From: JASHVB01 sp035535035
GTDB taxonomy: Bacteria; Pseudomonadota; Alphaproteobacteria; Acetobacterales; Acetobacteraceae
DNA: 16,509 nucleotides
Direction of reading: 5' to 3'
Assembly: GCA_035535035.1 (NCBI GenBank)
Contig: DATLQW010000199.1
Coordinates: 1-16,509 of the forward strand
This document shows positions 7,186 to 14,670 of this stretch, piece after piece (position 1 is the stretch's first letter; the number at the start of each line of letters is the position of its first letter). Under the pieces are notes generated by a model. That model saw only the letters and a list, made by a program, of their open reading frames with translations. It made no database searches and was not told where the DNA came from. Both the position numbers and the translations under genes were made by a program.

Positions 7186-7680
7186 ATGCGGGCACATGAT
7201 GATAAATCAAACGGATTGCTGCCAGCGGCCTTGCTGGCCGTGGTTGTCGCGCTGGTGGGCCTCGCCGGCGCGGTGAAGATCGCGCGCACGGCCGTGGCGC
7301 TTGGGCCGGCGGTCGGCGACATCGTTCAGTTCGACCCAGGGAGCTTCCTGCCGGTCGATATCCACAGTCAGGTCCGCGCGACGCGTGTCAACGCGACCAG
7401 GTGCGTGCTCGACCTCGCGGCCATCCATCGCTCTGGCGGCAGCCTTGTTGTGGAGCGGCGGTATCCCGGCCACGGCGATCCGCGCTTCCAGGTGCATTGG
7501 GCGGGCCGGCGCAGCGCAAACGGTGCCGCCGATTGCGGCCACGAAGCCGAGCTGATGCTGAACAACGCGAACCTGGACCTGCTGGCGATGGCGGCTGGCG
7601 GCTGGGGTGTCGGGCACAAGCACCTGGTGCCAAGCGATCTGTGGGGCGGCGACGGCAACCGGAGCACGCGGACGCAATAG
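7186..7680 (+). CDS. Unknown membrane-anchored periplasmic protein
   Basis: The protein is 164 aa from ATG 7186, with GGAG about 10 bases and AAGG about 4 bases upstream. A short basic N-terminus (MRAHDDKSNG) precedes one membrane helix at about 11-30 (LLPAALLAVVVALVGLAGAV), with no obvious cleavage site, so a signal anchor is likely. The rest is predicted outside the cytoplasm. It has two cysteines, Cys73 and Cys117, that could form a disulfide, and a Gly-rich segment near 138-155 (GGWGVGHKHLVPSDLWGG). I recognise no family. It begins 79 bases after the terminator, so it should have its own promoter, and it is not part of the gltX transcript unless termination is incomplete. Codon use is like its neighbours. 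Confidence 0.7.
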   Translation: MRAHDDKSNGLLPAALLAVVVALVGLAGAVKIARTAVALGPAVGDIVQFDPGSFLPVDIHSQVRATRVNATRCVLDLAAIHRSGGSLVVERRYPGHGDPRFQVHWAGRRSANGAADCGHEAELMLNNANLDLLAMAAGGWGVGHKHLVPSDLWGGDGNRSTRTQ

Positions 7681-7904
7681 AGGCGCTGGCCTCCGCTCGA
7701 CGTCCCGCGTTTCCGGGGCCGGGGATCATGTCGGGTCCCCCCGGAGATATCCTGAGGGCGCATCGCCGGTAACAAGATGCTGGGTTAAAAATCCTTCGGC
7801 AACGCCAAGTACCATCTGGCATGACGACTTTTCGCCCGACACGGTCACGATCGAATCGGGCAGAAGCCAAGGACCGGGGGACAACCCCCTTGACTCAAAA
7901 GGCA

Positions 7905-7921
7905 GCGGGCGGAAGGCCCGC
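7905..7921 (+). promoter_or_regulatory. Hairpin enclosing the putative ribosome-binding site of the next gene
   Basis: GCGGGC (7905-7910) and GCCCGC (7916-7921) pair perfectly around loop GGAAG, just before TTG 7928. GGAAGG is the only Shine-Dalgarno-like sequence here, so the stem would partly hide it. A second hairpin GGGGG-ACAA-CCCCC lies at 7876-7889. This is suggestive only, because the start codon itself is uncertain. Confidence 0.3.
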
Positions 7922-7927
7922 GAGCTT

Positions 7928-8434
7928 TTGCAAGACGCGTGGTTCAATTGTCACAGGACGCGTCATGACGCCATAGATGCTGCCATCTCGCAGATATCGA
8001 TCACCATTGACTCTGCGGTCAAGAACCTCCGCTACTCGGCAGTTCTTGCCGCATTCCCCGATTTTGTGCGCCTCATTGCGTCGATCCAGCAAATCAGGGA
8101 GCAAATCAGGAAGTCTCGCGCGTCGCAAGATGATCGGGACGCTCTCTATGAGGTGGTCGAAGGATCGGATTTCCCGCAGTTAATGACTTGGTTTGCACAT
8201 TTCCAAACCAGCGAGTCCGTGATGATTGAGCTTGCCAGGGACAGCCGACGAGAGAGAATAATCGTGCGGTGGGCCCTTATTATCGCGATTTGCGCGGTAG
8301 TGCTCGGCGTGGTCCCGACGGCGTATGAAATTGCAATGGATCGCCCGCAATCAGCACCCATCAGTACATCGGTGTCCCGTCCGGCTATTCCTCCGATCAC
8401 GCCTCAAGACGGAACGTCACACCTCCTCAAATAG
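7928..8434 (+). CDS. Unknown helical protein with one C-terminal membrane segment, lower GC
   Basis: The frame is open from GTG 7607, but its first 100 codons read like non-coding DNA and overlap the previous gene by 73 bases. The only in-frame start in between is TTG 7928, giving 168 aa, so this start is chosen with caution. The protein is mostly helical: an N-terminal segment LQDAWFNCHRTRHDAIDAA, an Ile/Ser-rich amphipathic stretch, a charged helix IQQIREQIRKSR, then a single membrane helix at about 117-140 (WALIIAICAVVLGVVPTAY). A Pro/Ser-rich tail of about 30 residues ends the protein. GC content is visibly lower than in the flanking genes, with more AT-ending codons, which suggests recent transfer. 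It is convergent with pyrF, 27 bases away. No family is recognised. Confidence 0.6.
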   Translation: MQDAWFNCHRTRHDAIDAAISQISITIDSAVKNLRYSAVLAAFPDFVRLIASIQQIREQIRKSRASQDDRDALYEVVEGSDFPQLMTWFAHFQTSESVMIELARDSRRERIIVRWALIIAICAVVLGVVPTAYEIAMDRPQSAPISTSVSRPAIPPITPQDGTSHLLK

Positions 8435-8461
8435 CGCACCAGGCCAGTCCCAGCCGGATTC

Positions 8462-9160
8462 TTACGCAATCGCGGCAGCTATGGCGGCAGCGGCCAAAGA
8501 CGGATCCGGGGCGCCAGTAATGGGGCGTCCCACCACGATCCAGTCCGCCCCCGCGGCTACCGCCTCCTCTGGCGTCATGGTGCGCGCCTGGTCATTCGCT
8601 ATCACCCCTGCTGGGCGAATGCCGGGCACCACGAGCTTCGCCTGGCCGCCCAGCGCGTTCCGCAACATCGTCACCTCCAGCGGACTGCACACCAGCCCGT
8701 CCGCACCGGCCGATATGGCCAACCTGGCTAATCGCAGCGCCTGCGCGGCGAGACTGCCGTAGATGCCGGTTGCCGCAAGAGCAGCCGTGTCCAGGCTGGT
8801 TAGCACGGTGACCGCCAGAAGCATCGGACGATCCGCGCCGGCGGACTCGGCTGCATTCCGGGCGGCTTCAATCATCCCGGCGCCTCCAGCCGCGTGCAAC
8901 GTGAGCATCCGCGGTCTCAGCGGCAGCGCCGCCCGCACGCTTCTGGCCACCGTATTGGGGATATCGTGAAGCTTCAGATCGAGGAAGATCGGTCGGCCAC
9001 CGATAGCCCGCACACCTGGTGGGCCATTTGCGATGAAAAACTCCAATCCCAGCTTCAACAACCCACAATGCGGCGCCACCGCGCGCGCCCAACCCCCGGC
9101 CTGGGCCAGGCCGGGGGTATCAAGCGCGACGATCAGCCGGCTGCCAGGAGCATGCGACAT
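8462..9160 (-). CDS. pyrF: Orotidine 5'-phosphate decarboxylase
   Basis: The enzyme decarboxylates OMP to UMP, the last step of de novo pyrimidine synthesis, in the cytoplasm. The product is 232 aa, the normal length for the short bacterial class. The TIM-barrel landmarks are all visible: LIVALDTP at 9-16, LKLGLEFF at 35-42, the catalytic FLDLKLHDIPNTV at 59-71 (Asp61, Lys63, Asp66), VVPGIRPAG near 178-186 and the phosphate-binding GADWIVVGRPIT near the C-terminus. The ATG at 9160 fits the family start, although no clear Shine-Dalgarno precedes it. The gene stands alone and is divergent from the ABC ATPase gene, with about 180 bases between the starts. Confidence 0.97.
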   Translation of the reverse strand: MSHAPGSRLIVALDTPGLAQAGGWARAVAPHCGLLKLGLEFFIANGPPGVRAIGGRPIFLDLKLHDIPNTVARSVRAALPLRPRMLTLHAAGGAGMIEAARNAAESAGADRPMLLAVTVLTSLDTAALAATGIYGSLAAQALRLARLAISAGADGLVCSPLEVTMLRNALGGQAKLVVPGIRPAGVIANDQARTMTPEEAVAAGADWIVVGRPITGAPDPSLAAAAIAAAIA

Positions 9161-9342
9161 TGGGTCTGGCTACCAATTTCAGGGTCCCCTTGGAAGCGAC
9201 CACCTGCGGGCTCCCGGTTTCGGATTGCGGATCTGACGTTGGTCCACCCGCCGCTTGCCCCGCTCCGGTCATCAAGGGCCGCGGACGTGTCGCCCGCCAG
9301 GACATTGTTGCCCGCCTGGCGGCGTGGCAGTGTCGCCGCCCG

Positions 9343-10464
9343 ATGGCCACCCTCGAACTGATCGGACTGCGCAAGAGTTTCGGCGCCACCGCGGTGCTGC
9401 ACGGCATCGACCTGGCGCTCGCCGACGGCGAGATGCTGGTGATCGTCGGTGCCTCCGGCTGCGGCAAATCCACCCTGCTCCGCCTGGTCGCCGGGCTTGA
9501 GACGCCGAGCGCGGGCCAGATCCGGCTGGACGGACAGGACATCTCGGCGCGCGACCCGGCGCAGCGCGACATGGCGATGGTGTTCCAGAACTACGCCCTG
9601 TATCCCCACATGACTGTATTCCAGAATATGGCTTACGGCCTGCGCATCCGCGGCATGGCCCGGGATGAGATACGGCGGCTGGTGGATGAGGCGGCGGCGC
9701 TGCTGGGCCTTGGGGCGCTGCTGGCGCGCAAGCCCAGGCAGCTTTCGGGAGGGCAGCGGCAGCGCGTCGCGATGGGCCGGGCCATCGTCCGACACCCTAA
9801 GCTTTTCCTGTTCGATGAACCGCTTAGCAACCTCGATGCCAAACTTCGGGTGCAGATGCGGGCCGAGATACGGCGGTTGCAGCGCCGGCTGGGGGTCACC
9901 AGCCTGTACGTGACGCACGACCAGGTGGAGGCGATGACCCTGGGGGACCGCCTGTTGGTGCTGCACCAAGGCCGCCCGGCCCAGCTCGCCACGCCGCTGG
10001 AGGTGTTCGAGCACCCGGCTGACACCTATGTCGCCGGCTTCATCGGCGCGCCCTCGATGAATTTTCTCCCTGCCACGCTCGCGCGCGACGGGAGCGCCGC
10101 CTTGCTCGCCGCCGGCCCGCTGCTGCCGTTTGCCGATGGGAGCCGGGAAGGGCCGGACGGGCGCGCACTGACCATCGGCATCCGGCCGGAACACCTGGTG
10201 CCCGGCCCCGGCGGCCTGGTGCTGGAGGTGGTGCTGGTCGAGCCCCTCGGGTCCGAGACGCTGGCGCATGGGCATCTGCCGGGCGCTCCCGACGAGACCA
10301 TGGTGGTGAAGCTGGCCGGTCACGCTCCGGCGGGCCAGCGATTGCCGGTGACGGTGCCGCCTGAGCATATGCACGTATTCGACTCGGGGTCCGGCAAGCG
10401 GCTCGATCCGCTGGGTGCAGAAAATCCGCTGGCGCGGGTTGCCGCTGCGCAATCCGCCGACTAG
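9343..10464 (+). CDS. ugpC: UgpC/MalK-type ABC transporter ATP-binding protein (carbohydrate or glycerol-3-phosphate import family)
   Basis: This is the ATPase subunit for an importer of the CUT1 sugar/glycerol-phosphate class, peripheral on the inner membrane. From ATG 9343 it has 373 aa. Motifs: Walker A GASGCGKST 36-44, Q-loop Gln82 in VFQNYALYPHM, signature LSGGQ 134-138, Walker B LFLFDEP 154-160, D-loop SNLDAK, and H-loop His192. The C-terminal 130 residues form the MalK-type regulatory/TOBE region (FIGAPSMNF, then IGIRPEHL). Upstream in-frame TTG starts are unlikely. No permease or binding-protein genes are in the window, so it is an orphan here and may serve distant permeases, as MsmX/UgpC-like ATPases can. 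The next gene starts 41 bases downstream, suggesting one transcript. The exact substrate is not decided by sequence, so the symbol is by family resemblance. Confidence 0.85.
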   Translation: MATLELIGLRKSFGATAVLHGIDLALADGEMLVIVGASGCGKSTLLRLVAGLETPSAGQIRLDGQDISARDPAQRDMAMVFQNYALYPHMTVFQNMAYGLRIRGMARDEIRRLVDEAAALLGLGALLARKPRQLSGGQRQRVAMGRAIVRHPKLFLFDEPLSNLDAKLRVQMRAEIRRLQRRLGVTSLYVTHDQVEAMTLGDRLLVLHQGRPAQLATPLEVFEHPADTYVAGFIGAPSMNFLPATLARDGSAALLAAGPLLPFADGSREGPDGRALTIGIRPEHLVPGPGGLVLEVVLVEPLGSETLAHGHLPGAPDETMVVKLAGHAPAGQRLPVTVPPEHMHVFDSGSGKRLDPLGAENPLARVAAAQSAD

Positions 10465-10505
10465 GGTCCGCCTCGAATAGTTGCAAACGGATCGAGTCGC
10501 CCTGC

Positions 10506-10958
10506 ATGGCCGCACTGCCGGCTAGCCCTGTTCCCACGATCAGCCCGGCGGAGATGCAGATCCTGATCTCCCGTTCGGGATTGGTGCTGAATCCAGGGCA
10601 GATGGCTGATCTGGTGCTCGCCTGGCGGCAGGTCGCCGGGCTGATCGCCGCCATCCCGCAGGGCCGTCCGCTGGTCGATGACCTGGCCTTTGGCTTCCGG
10701 CTGGTGCCTCCCGGCAGCCCGGCAGCCGCGCCCGGGCCGGCCGCGAAACCGGCAGCGAGGCCAGCGGCGAAACCGGCAGCCAAACCGGCCGCGAAGGCGG
10801 CGGCAAAGCCGCGGACCCGGGCCAGGCCGACCGCCGCGACCAAGCCGCGACCCCGGACCAGTTCGAATGCGGCACCCGCGCCGCAAACCCGCGCCACGCC
10901 CAAGGCCACGCCGACACCCCAGGCACCGGCGCGCCACCGCGCCTCACGCGGGCGATGA
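10506..10958 (+). CDS. AtzG/GatC-like small amidase subunit with Lys/Ala/Pro-rich tail
   Basis: The protein is 150 aa. Residues 10-68 (ISPAEMQILISRSGLVLNPG, a second helix with AWRQVAGLIAAI, then DDLAFGFRLVP) resemble the AtzG-like/DUF4089 fold. In that family a roughly 70-aa helical protein, related in shape to GatC, wraps around an AtzE-type amidase. The gene's position fits: its stop overlaps the amidase start as ATGA, a sign of translational coupling and a fixed subunit ratio. Residues 75-150 are unusual for the family: a low-complexity basic tail of AAKP, AARP and AAKA repeats followed by Pro/Thr/Arg-rich sequence, like histone H1 or nucleoid-protein tails. The subunit role is inferred from context and weak similarity. 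The tail may bind nucleic acid or polyanions, or be a disordered linker. Confidence 0.65.
   Translation: MAALPASPVPTISPAEMQILISRSGLVLNPGQMADLVLAWRQVAGLIAAIPQGRPLVDDLAFGFRLVPPGSPAAAPGPAAKPAARPAAKPAAKPAAKAAAKPRTRARPTAATKPRPRTSSNAAPAPQTRATPKATPTPQAPARHRASRGR
10740..10811 (+). repeat. In-frame tandem repeat encoding AAKP/AARP units
   Basis: Six consecutive 12-base units, each close to GCGGCGAAACCG, encode AAKP, AARP, AAKP, AAKP, AAKA, AAKP in the tail of the AtzG-like protein. Third-codon positions vary between units, so the array is probably not brand new. Copy number could still change by slippage in units of four residues. Confidence 0.8.
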
Positions 10959-12349
10959 AGGGCGGCGTCCCGCCGTTTCCCTCCATCGCCGAAGCCGGCC
11001 GGCTGATCGCCGCCAGGAAGCTGTCTCCGGTCGAGCTGACCCGCGCCCTGCTGGCCCGGATCGCCGCGATCGACCCTCGGCTCAACGCCTTCCTGCTGGT
11101 GACCGAGCGTCAGGCGCTGGCCGGCGCCCGCGCCGCCGAGCGCGCCGTCGCTGCCGGCCGCAAGGGGCCGTTGCTGGGTATCCCCTTGGCCTACAAGGAT
11201 ATTTACGAGACCGCCGGGGTCCGCACCACGGCGCATTCCCGCATCCTGGCCGACAACGTGCCGACCCGGGACGCCGAAACCGTCCGCCGCCTGCACGCCG
11301 CCGGCGCGGTGATGCTGGGCAAGCTGGCGACGCACGAGTTCGCCATCGGCGGCCCGGCGTTCGACCTGCCCTGGCCGCCGGCGCGCAACCCTTGGGACAC
11401 GCGGCGCTTCACCGGCGGGTCCAGCTCCGGCTCGGGCGCCGCCGTTGCCGCCGGGCTGGCGCTGGGGGCTCTGGGGTCGGATACCGGGGGGTCGATCCGG
11501 CTGCCGGCGGCCTATTGCGGCATCGCCGGTTTGAAGCCCACGCCCGGCCTGGTGTCGCGGCGCGGGGTCATCCCGCTGGCTCCCAGCCTGGATACCGCCG
11601 GCCCGATGGCCTGGACCGCGCAGGACTGCGCGATCTTGCTGGACGTTCTGGCGGGACACGACCCGGCGGACCCGGCCTCGGTGGCCGTTCCGGCGGTGTC
11701 CTACGCAGCTGGGCTGGACGCCCCGCTGAAAGGGCTGCGCGTCGGCCTGCTGCGCCGGTTCTACGAACACGACGTGCCCGGCTCGCCGGAGGTGCTGCAG
11801 ATGATGGCGCGCGCCGCTGCCACGCTGCGCGGCCTGGGCTGCCGGGTGGAGGAGGCGGTGCTGCCGCCCGTACAGGACTACAACGCGGTGGGGCGCATCA
11901 TCATTTCGACCGAGGCCTACGCGCTGCACGAGGCAATGCTGAAGACCCGGCTGTCGGAGTATTCCCGGGTGTTCCGGGTGCGGGTGCTGGCCGGCGCGCT
12001 GATCCGGGCGGCCGACTACATCGCGGCCCAGCGCCAGCGCACGGACCTGATCGCCGAGACGGCGCGGACCTTCGCCCGGTTCGATGTGCTGATCGCCTCG
12101 CCCACCGCCGGCTCGGCGCCCTTGCTGACGGAGCAGCGACCGGATGACGGCTTCGCCCGGCCGTTGCTGACGACGGTGGCGAACGTGGCGGCCATCCCGT
12201 CGCTGGTGGTGTGCGGCGGGTTCACCGCGACCGGCCTGCCGCTGGGACTGGAGATCATGGGCCCGGCCTGGGGCGACGCGACGGTGCTGCGGGTGGGGCA
12301 CCAGTTCGAGCAAGCAGCGGGGCTGCGCGGGCGACGCCCGGAGCTATAG
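10955..12349 (+). CDS. Amidase-signature hydrolase, AtzE-like
   Basis: The product is a 464-aa cytoplasmic hydrolase of the amidase signature family, which cleaves C-N amide bonds with a Ser-cisSer-Lys triad. The triad is visible: Lys81 in AYKDIYET, cis-Ser156 in GGSSSGSGAAVA, and nucleophile Ser180 in GSDTGGSIRLPAAYCG. The rest follows the family: LNAFL, then ARNPWD, then GLKPTPG, and a C-terminal PLGLEIMG. It resembles the AtzE/GatA branch that hydrolyses small ureide-type or carbamoylated substrates. The upstream AtzG-like partner, joined by an ATGA overlap, supports AtzE-like use rather than the tRNA transamidase, since gatB is absent. The true substrate is unknown; no atzF or atzD homologue is nearby to point to triazine or urea catabolism. 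A GC-rich stem overlaps the stop but has no T-run. Confidence 0.88.
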   Translation: MKGGVPPFPSIAEAGRLIAARKLSPVELTRALLARIAAIDPRLNAFLLVTERQALAGARAAERAVAAGRKGPLLGIPLAYKDIYETAGVRTTAHSRILADNVPTRDAETVRRLHAAGAVMLGKLATHEFAIGGPAFDLPWPPARNPWDTRRFTGGSSSGSGAAVAAGLALGALGSDTGGSIRLPAAYCGIAGLKPTPGLVSRRGVIPLAPSLDTAGPMAWTAQDCAILLDVLAGHDPADPASVAVPAVSYAAGLDAPLKGLRVGLLRRFYEHDVPGSPEVLQMMARAAATLRGLGCRVEEAVLPPVQDYNAVGRIIISTEAYALHEAMLKTRLSEYSRVFRVRVLAGALIRAADYIAAQRQRTDLIAETARTFARFDVLIASPTAGSAPLLTEQRPDDGFARPLLTTVANVAAIPSLVVCGGFTATGLPLGLEIMGPAWGDATVLRVGHQFEQAAGLRGRRPEL

Positions 12350-12468
12350 CGCGCCTCCGGCGGCTGGCGCCGCGCTCTCCGGTGTATCCGCAGCGGCGTC
12401 CGGGATTTGCCCGATCGCGCCCGGACTGTGATCTTATGGATGTCGGTCTCGCACAGCCGGGTGTTCGG

Positions 12469-12650
12469 TCACGCGATGATGTCGAACAGCGCGCCTGCCT
12501 GGTCGATCAGCCGGATCGCGCGCCGCGCGGGCGCTGGAACGCCTCGGTCCGGCGAGCCAGGCCCTCCGGGTCCAGGTTGGCGGGAAACCGCACCAGAAAG
12601 ACGGGGACATGATCAATCGGGTCGGTGGATGCAGGCAGCATCTCCGCCAT
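12469..12650 (-). pseudogene. Short broken reading frame of unknown family
   Basis: From ATG 12650 a 47-codon frame reads MAEMLPASTDPIDHVPVFLV, then RFPANLDPEGLARRTEAFQR, then stops at 12509. One base added after the arginine codon near 12530 would let it continue in another frame as ARRAIRLIDQAGALFDIIA and end at TGA 12471-12469. The joined 60-residue product looks like a coherent small protein, so a one-base deletion in a once-intact gene is plausible. No ribosome-binding site of note and no recognised family; low certainty. The remainder of the 12350-12763 gap holds no gene that I can see. Confidence 0.3.
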
Positions 12651-12763
12651 GACTCGTATCCGTCCGAGCCGAGTCGCGCGCTATTGTAGTGCTTATGGGC
12701 AACACCCCTGCCCAACCCATAGGATCGGCTGCATACCCCATCGCAAGCGCAAGGAGTTTGGCC

Positions 12764-13213
12764 ATGCCCACCCCGATGACCGCCGGCGTCACGCAGCAAG
12801 GCAGCAGCGTGGACGGCAAGGTTTGGCACATCCTCGGCCAGACCTACACGCCGCTGCACCTGACCGAGAGCAGTTTTTCGTGGCACGCGCTGCTGCCGCC
12901 GGGGACGTTCGTGCCGCCGCATGTGCATCCCACGCAGGACGAGTTCATCTACATGCTGGAGGGCCGGTTCGACCTGGTGCTGGATGGGCAGGCTGCGACC
13001 GCCTCGGCCGGCGACCTGATCCGGCTGCCGCGCGGCATCCCGCACGGGCTGTTCAACCACAGCCAGGCGAACATCACCTGCGTGTTTTGGGTGTCGCCGA
13101 CGCGGCGGCTGTGGGACCTGTTCCAGGCGATCGACAACGTGCCCGATCCGGGCGAGGTGGTGCGTCTCGCCGGTCTGCACGAGGTGAACTTTCTCCCCCC
13201 GCCCCCCGGGTGA
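12764..13213 (+). CDS. Single-domain cupin protein
   Basis: The protein is 149 aa from ATG 12764, chosen because a perfect AAGGAG (12751-12756) lies 7 bases before it; an earlier in-frame start at 12689 has no such site. The product is a small cupin_2 beta-barrel. Motif 1 is PPHVHPTQDEFIYMLEGRF, with metal ligands His53, His55 and Glu60. Motif 2 is GDLIRLPRGIPHGLFNHS, with His94. A second aromatic-rich part (VFWVSPTRRLWDLFQAID) follows. Such proteins bind a metal and act as dioxygenases, isomerases or sugar-binding sensors; the substrate cannot be read from sequence. Its stop is 4 bases from the stop of the convergent FAD monooxygenase, so the two are not in one operon, but they may act on related aromatic compounds. 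Confidence 0.85.
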   Translation: MPTPMTAGVTQQGSSVDGKVWHILGQTYTPLHLTESSFSWHALLPPGTFVPPHVHPTQDEFIYMLEGRFDLVLDGQAATASAGDLIRLPRGIPHGLFNHSQANITCVFWVSPTRRLWDLFQAIDNVPDPGEVVRLAGLHEVNFLPPPPG

Positions 13214-13217
13214 TGGC

Positions 13218-14471
13218 TCACCGCGCCCGGTTCACCTGTTCGCGGGCAAAGCCGGCGATCGAGGCGTAGCCGCGTATGATCGCCTCGCGCTCGGCGTGCG
13301 ACGCCACTGCGTCAACATCGGAGAAACCGTCCGGTGCGCGTTCCTCCAGCACGTCGATCACCCGTTCGGGGCCGCCTTTGCGGTTGTTCAGCACGATCTC
13401 GGCGGTCATCGGCCGGCGCTCGGCGTCGTAGGCGGCCAGCGCCTGCGGCACCGGCGCTCCGGAGGTCAAATGCCGCGCCAACGAGCCTGCATCCAGCACT
13501 GCCTGACTCGCGCCGTTTGAGCCCACCGGATACATCGGATGCGCCGCGTCGCCGAGCAACGTGGCGCGGCCGAACGACCAGCGCGGCAGCGGCTCGCGGT
13601 CACACAGCGGATATTCGTAGAACGTGCCGGAGGCGTGGATCAGCGCCAGCGGATCGACAAAGTCCAGGCAGAAGCGGTCGCGCAGGAACGGCTCGACCTC
13701 GTCCCATTCGCCGGCGCGGTTCCAGTCCTCGCGGCGGGGCGGCGGCGCACTGGCGGCGTCGGCGATGCGGGCCATCACCGCCCAGTTGGTCAGTCGCCGC
13801 TGCGGCGCGGCTGGATCAAAGTGGATCGGATAAAACACGAATTTCCCCCCCATGCCGCCGGCGATCACCATGGTACGGCCGTCGGCATGCACCGGCCAGT
13901 CGGCCGCGCCGCGCCACAGCATGGTGCCGTTCCACACCGGCGCGCCCTCGTCGGGCCAGAACGCCGCGCGGACGGTGGAATGGATGCCGTCCGCGCCGAC
14001 CAGCACGTCGCCGTCGGCGGTGATTTTTTCTCCGTTGTCGCGCTGTTCGAACCGCGCCGCCACCCGGTCGCCGCGTTCGGCGAACGACACCAGCCGGCAG
14101 CCGCTTCGCAGCTTGTCGGCGCCGAGCCGTTCGCGCACCGCGTCCAGCAGCACGGTGTGCAGCTTGCCGCGATGGATGGAGAATTGCGGCGTGTCGAAGC
14201 CGGCGTCGGTGCCGCGCAGCTCGCGCCACACCACCTGGCCGAAGCGGTTGGCATAGATCAGCTCGCGCGTGCGGATGCCGGCGCGGTCCAGTGCCGGCAG
14301 CAGGCCGAGTGCCGCCAGTTCCTTGATCGCATGCGGCAGGGTGTTGATGCCGACGCCGAGCTCGCGCAGTTCCCGCACTTGTTCGAACACGGTGCAGTCG
14401 ATGCCGACGGCGTGCAGCGACAGCGCTGCCGCCAGCCCGCCGATCCCGCCGCCCACGATCAGAACACGCAT
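13218..14471 (-). CDS. FAD-dependent monooxygenase, PhzS/salicylate-hydroxylase-like
   Basis: The protein is 417 aa from ATG 14471, with GGGGGAA about 8 bases upstream; the open frame extends further but without homology. Class A flavoprotein hydroxylase marks: GGGIGG dinucleotide-binding motif at 7-12 (MRVLIVGGGIGGLAAALSLH), the NAD(P)H/FAD DG motif in DVLVGADGIHSTVR at 156-168, and the GD motif LLGDAAHPMYPVGSNGASQA at about 306-325. The segments LGVGINTLPHAI, FSIHRGKLH and GTMLWRGA match what I remember of PhzS, the flavin hydroxylase of 5-methylphenazine-1-carboxylate. No phenazine genes are here, so the real substrate is probably another aromatic or heterocyclic acid. It uses NAD(P)H and O2 in the cytoplasm. 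It is monocistronic as far as visible. Confidence 0.9.
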   Translation of the reverse strand: MRVLIVGGGIGGLAAALSLHAVGIDCTVFEQVRELRELGVGINTLPHAIKELAALGLLPALDRAGIRTRELIYANRFGQVVWRELRGTDAGFDTPQFSIHRGKLHTVLLDAVRERLGADKLRSGCRLVSFAERGDRVAARFEQRDNGEKITADGDVLVGADGIHSTVRAAFWPDEGAPVWNGTMLWRGAADWPVHADGRTMVIAGGMGGKFVFYPIHFDPAAPQRRLTNWAVMARIADAASAPPPRREDWNRAGEWDEVEPFLRDRFCLDFVDPLALIHASGTFYEYPLCDREPLPRWSFGRATLLGDAAHPMYPVGSNGASQAVLDAGSLARHLTSGAPVPQALAAYDAERRPMTAEIVLNNRKGGPERVIDVLEERAPDGFSDVDAVASHAEREAIIRGYASIAGFAREQVNRAR

Positions 14472-14670
14472 CGTTTTTTCCCCCGCTGCCCCGTCACCAA
14501 GCGTCCGCGGGCCGACTCGCCACAGTGGCCTTGGCCAGACCGCTTTGTTCCGCCCGACTGAGAAGGTTGCCCCGGCTCCGGCGCGATTGCACGCGGAAGT
14601 TCCTTGCACCACTCTGTCGCTGCCGCAACCAAAACGACAGTTTCGACCGCCTCGCCATGGAGCCGGGGTG

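Noticed and set aside
7607..7927. GTG 7607 as the start of the low-GC unknown gene
   Set aside because: It overlaps the previous gene by 73 bases, and the extra 107 residues look like non-coding translation; TTG 7928 is preferred, with reservation.
10040..12313. A 757-codon open frame on the minus strand opposite the ATPase and amidase genes
   Set aside because: Its product is Arg/Gly/His/Gln-rich low-complexity sequence, while the plus strand encodes complete ATPase and amidase motifs; it is a GC-driven shadow.
12348..12376. GC-rich stem AGCGCG/CGCGCT over the amidase stop as a terminator
   Set aside because: Short arms, interrupted loop and no T-run; too weak to call.
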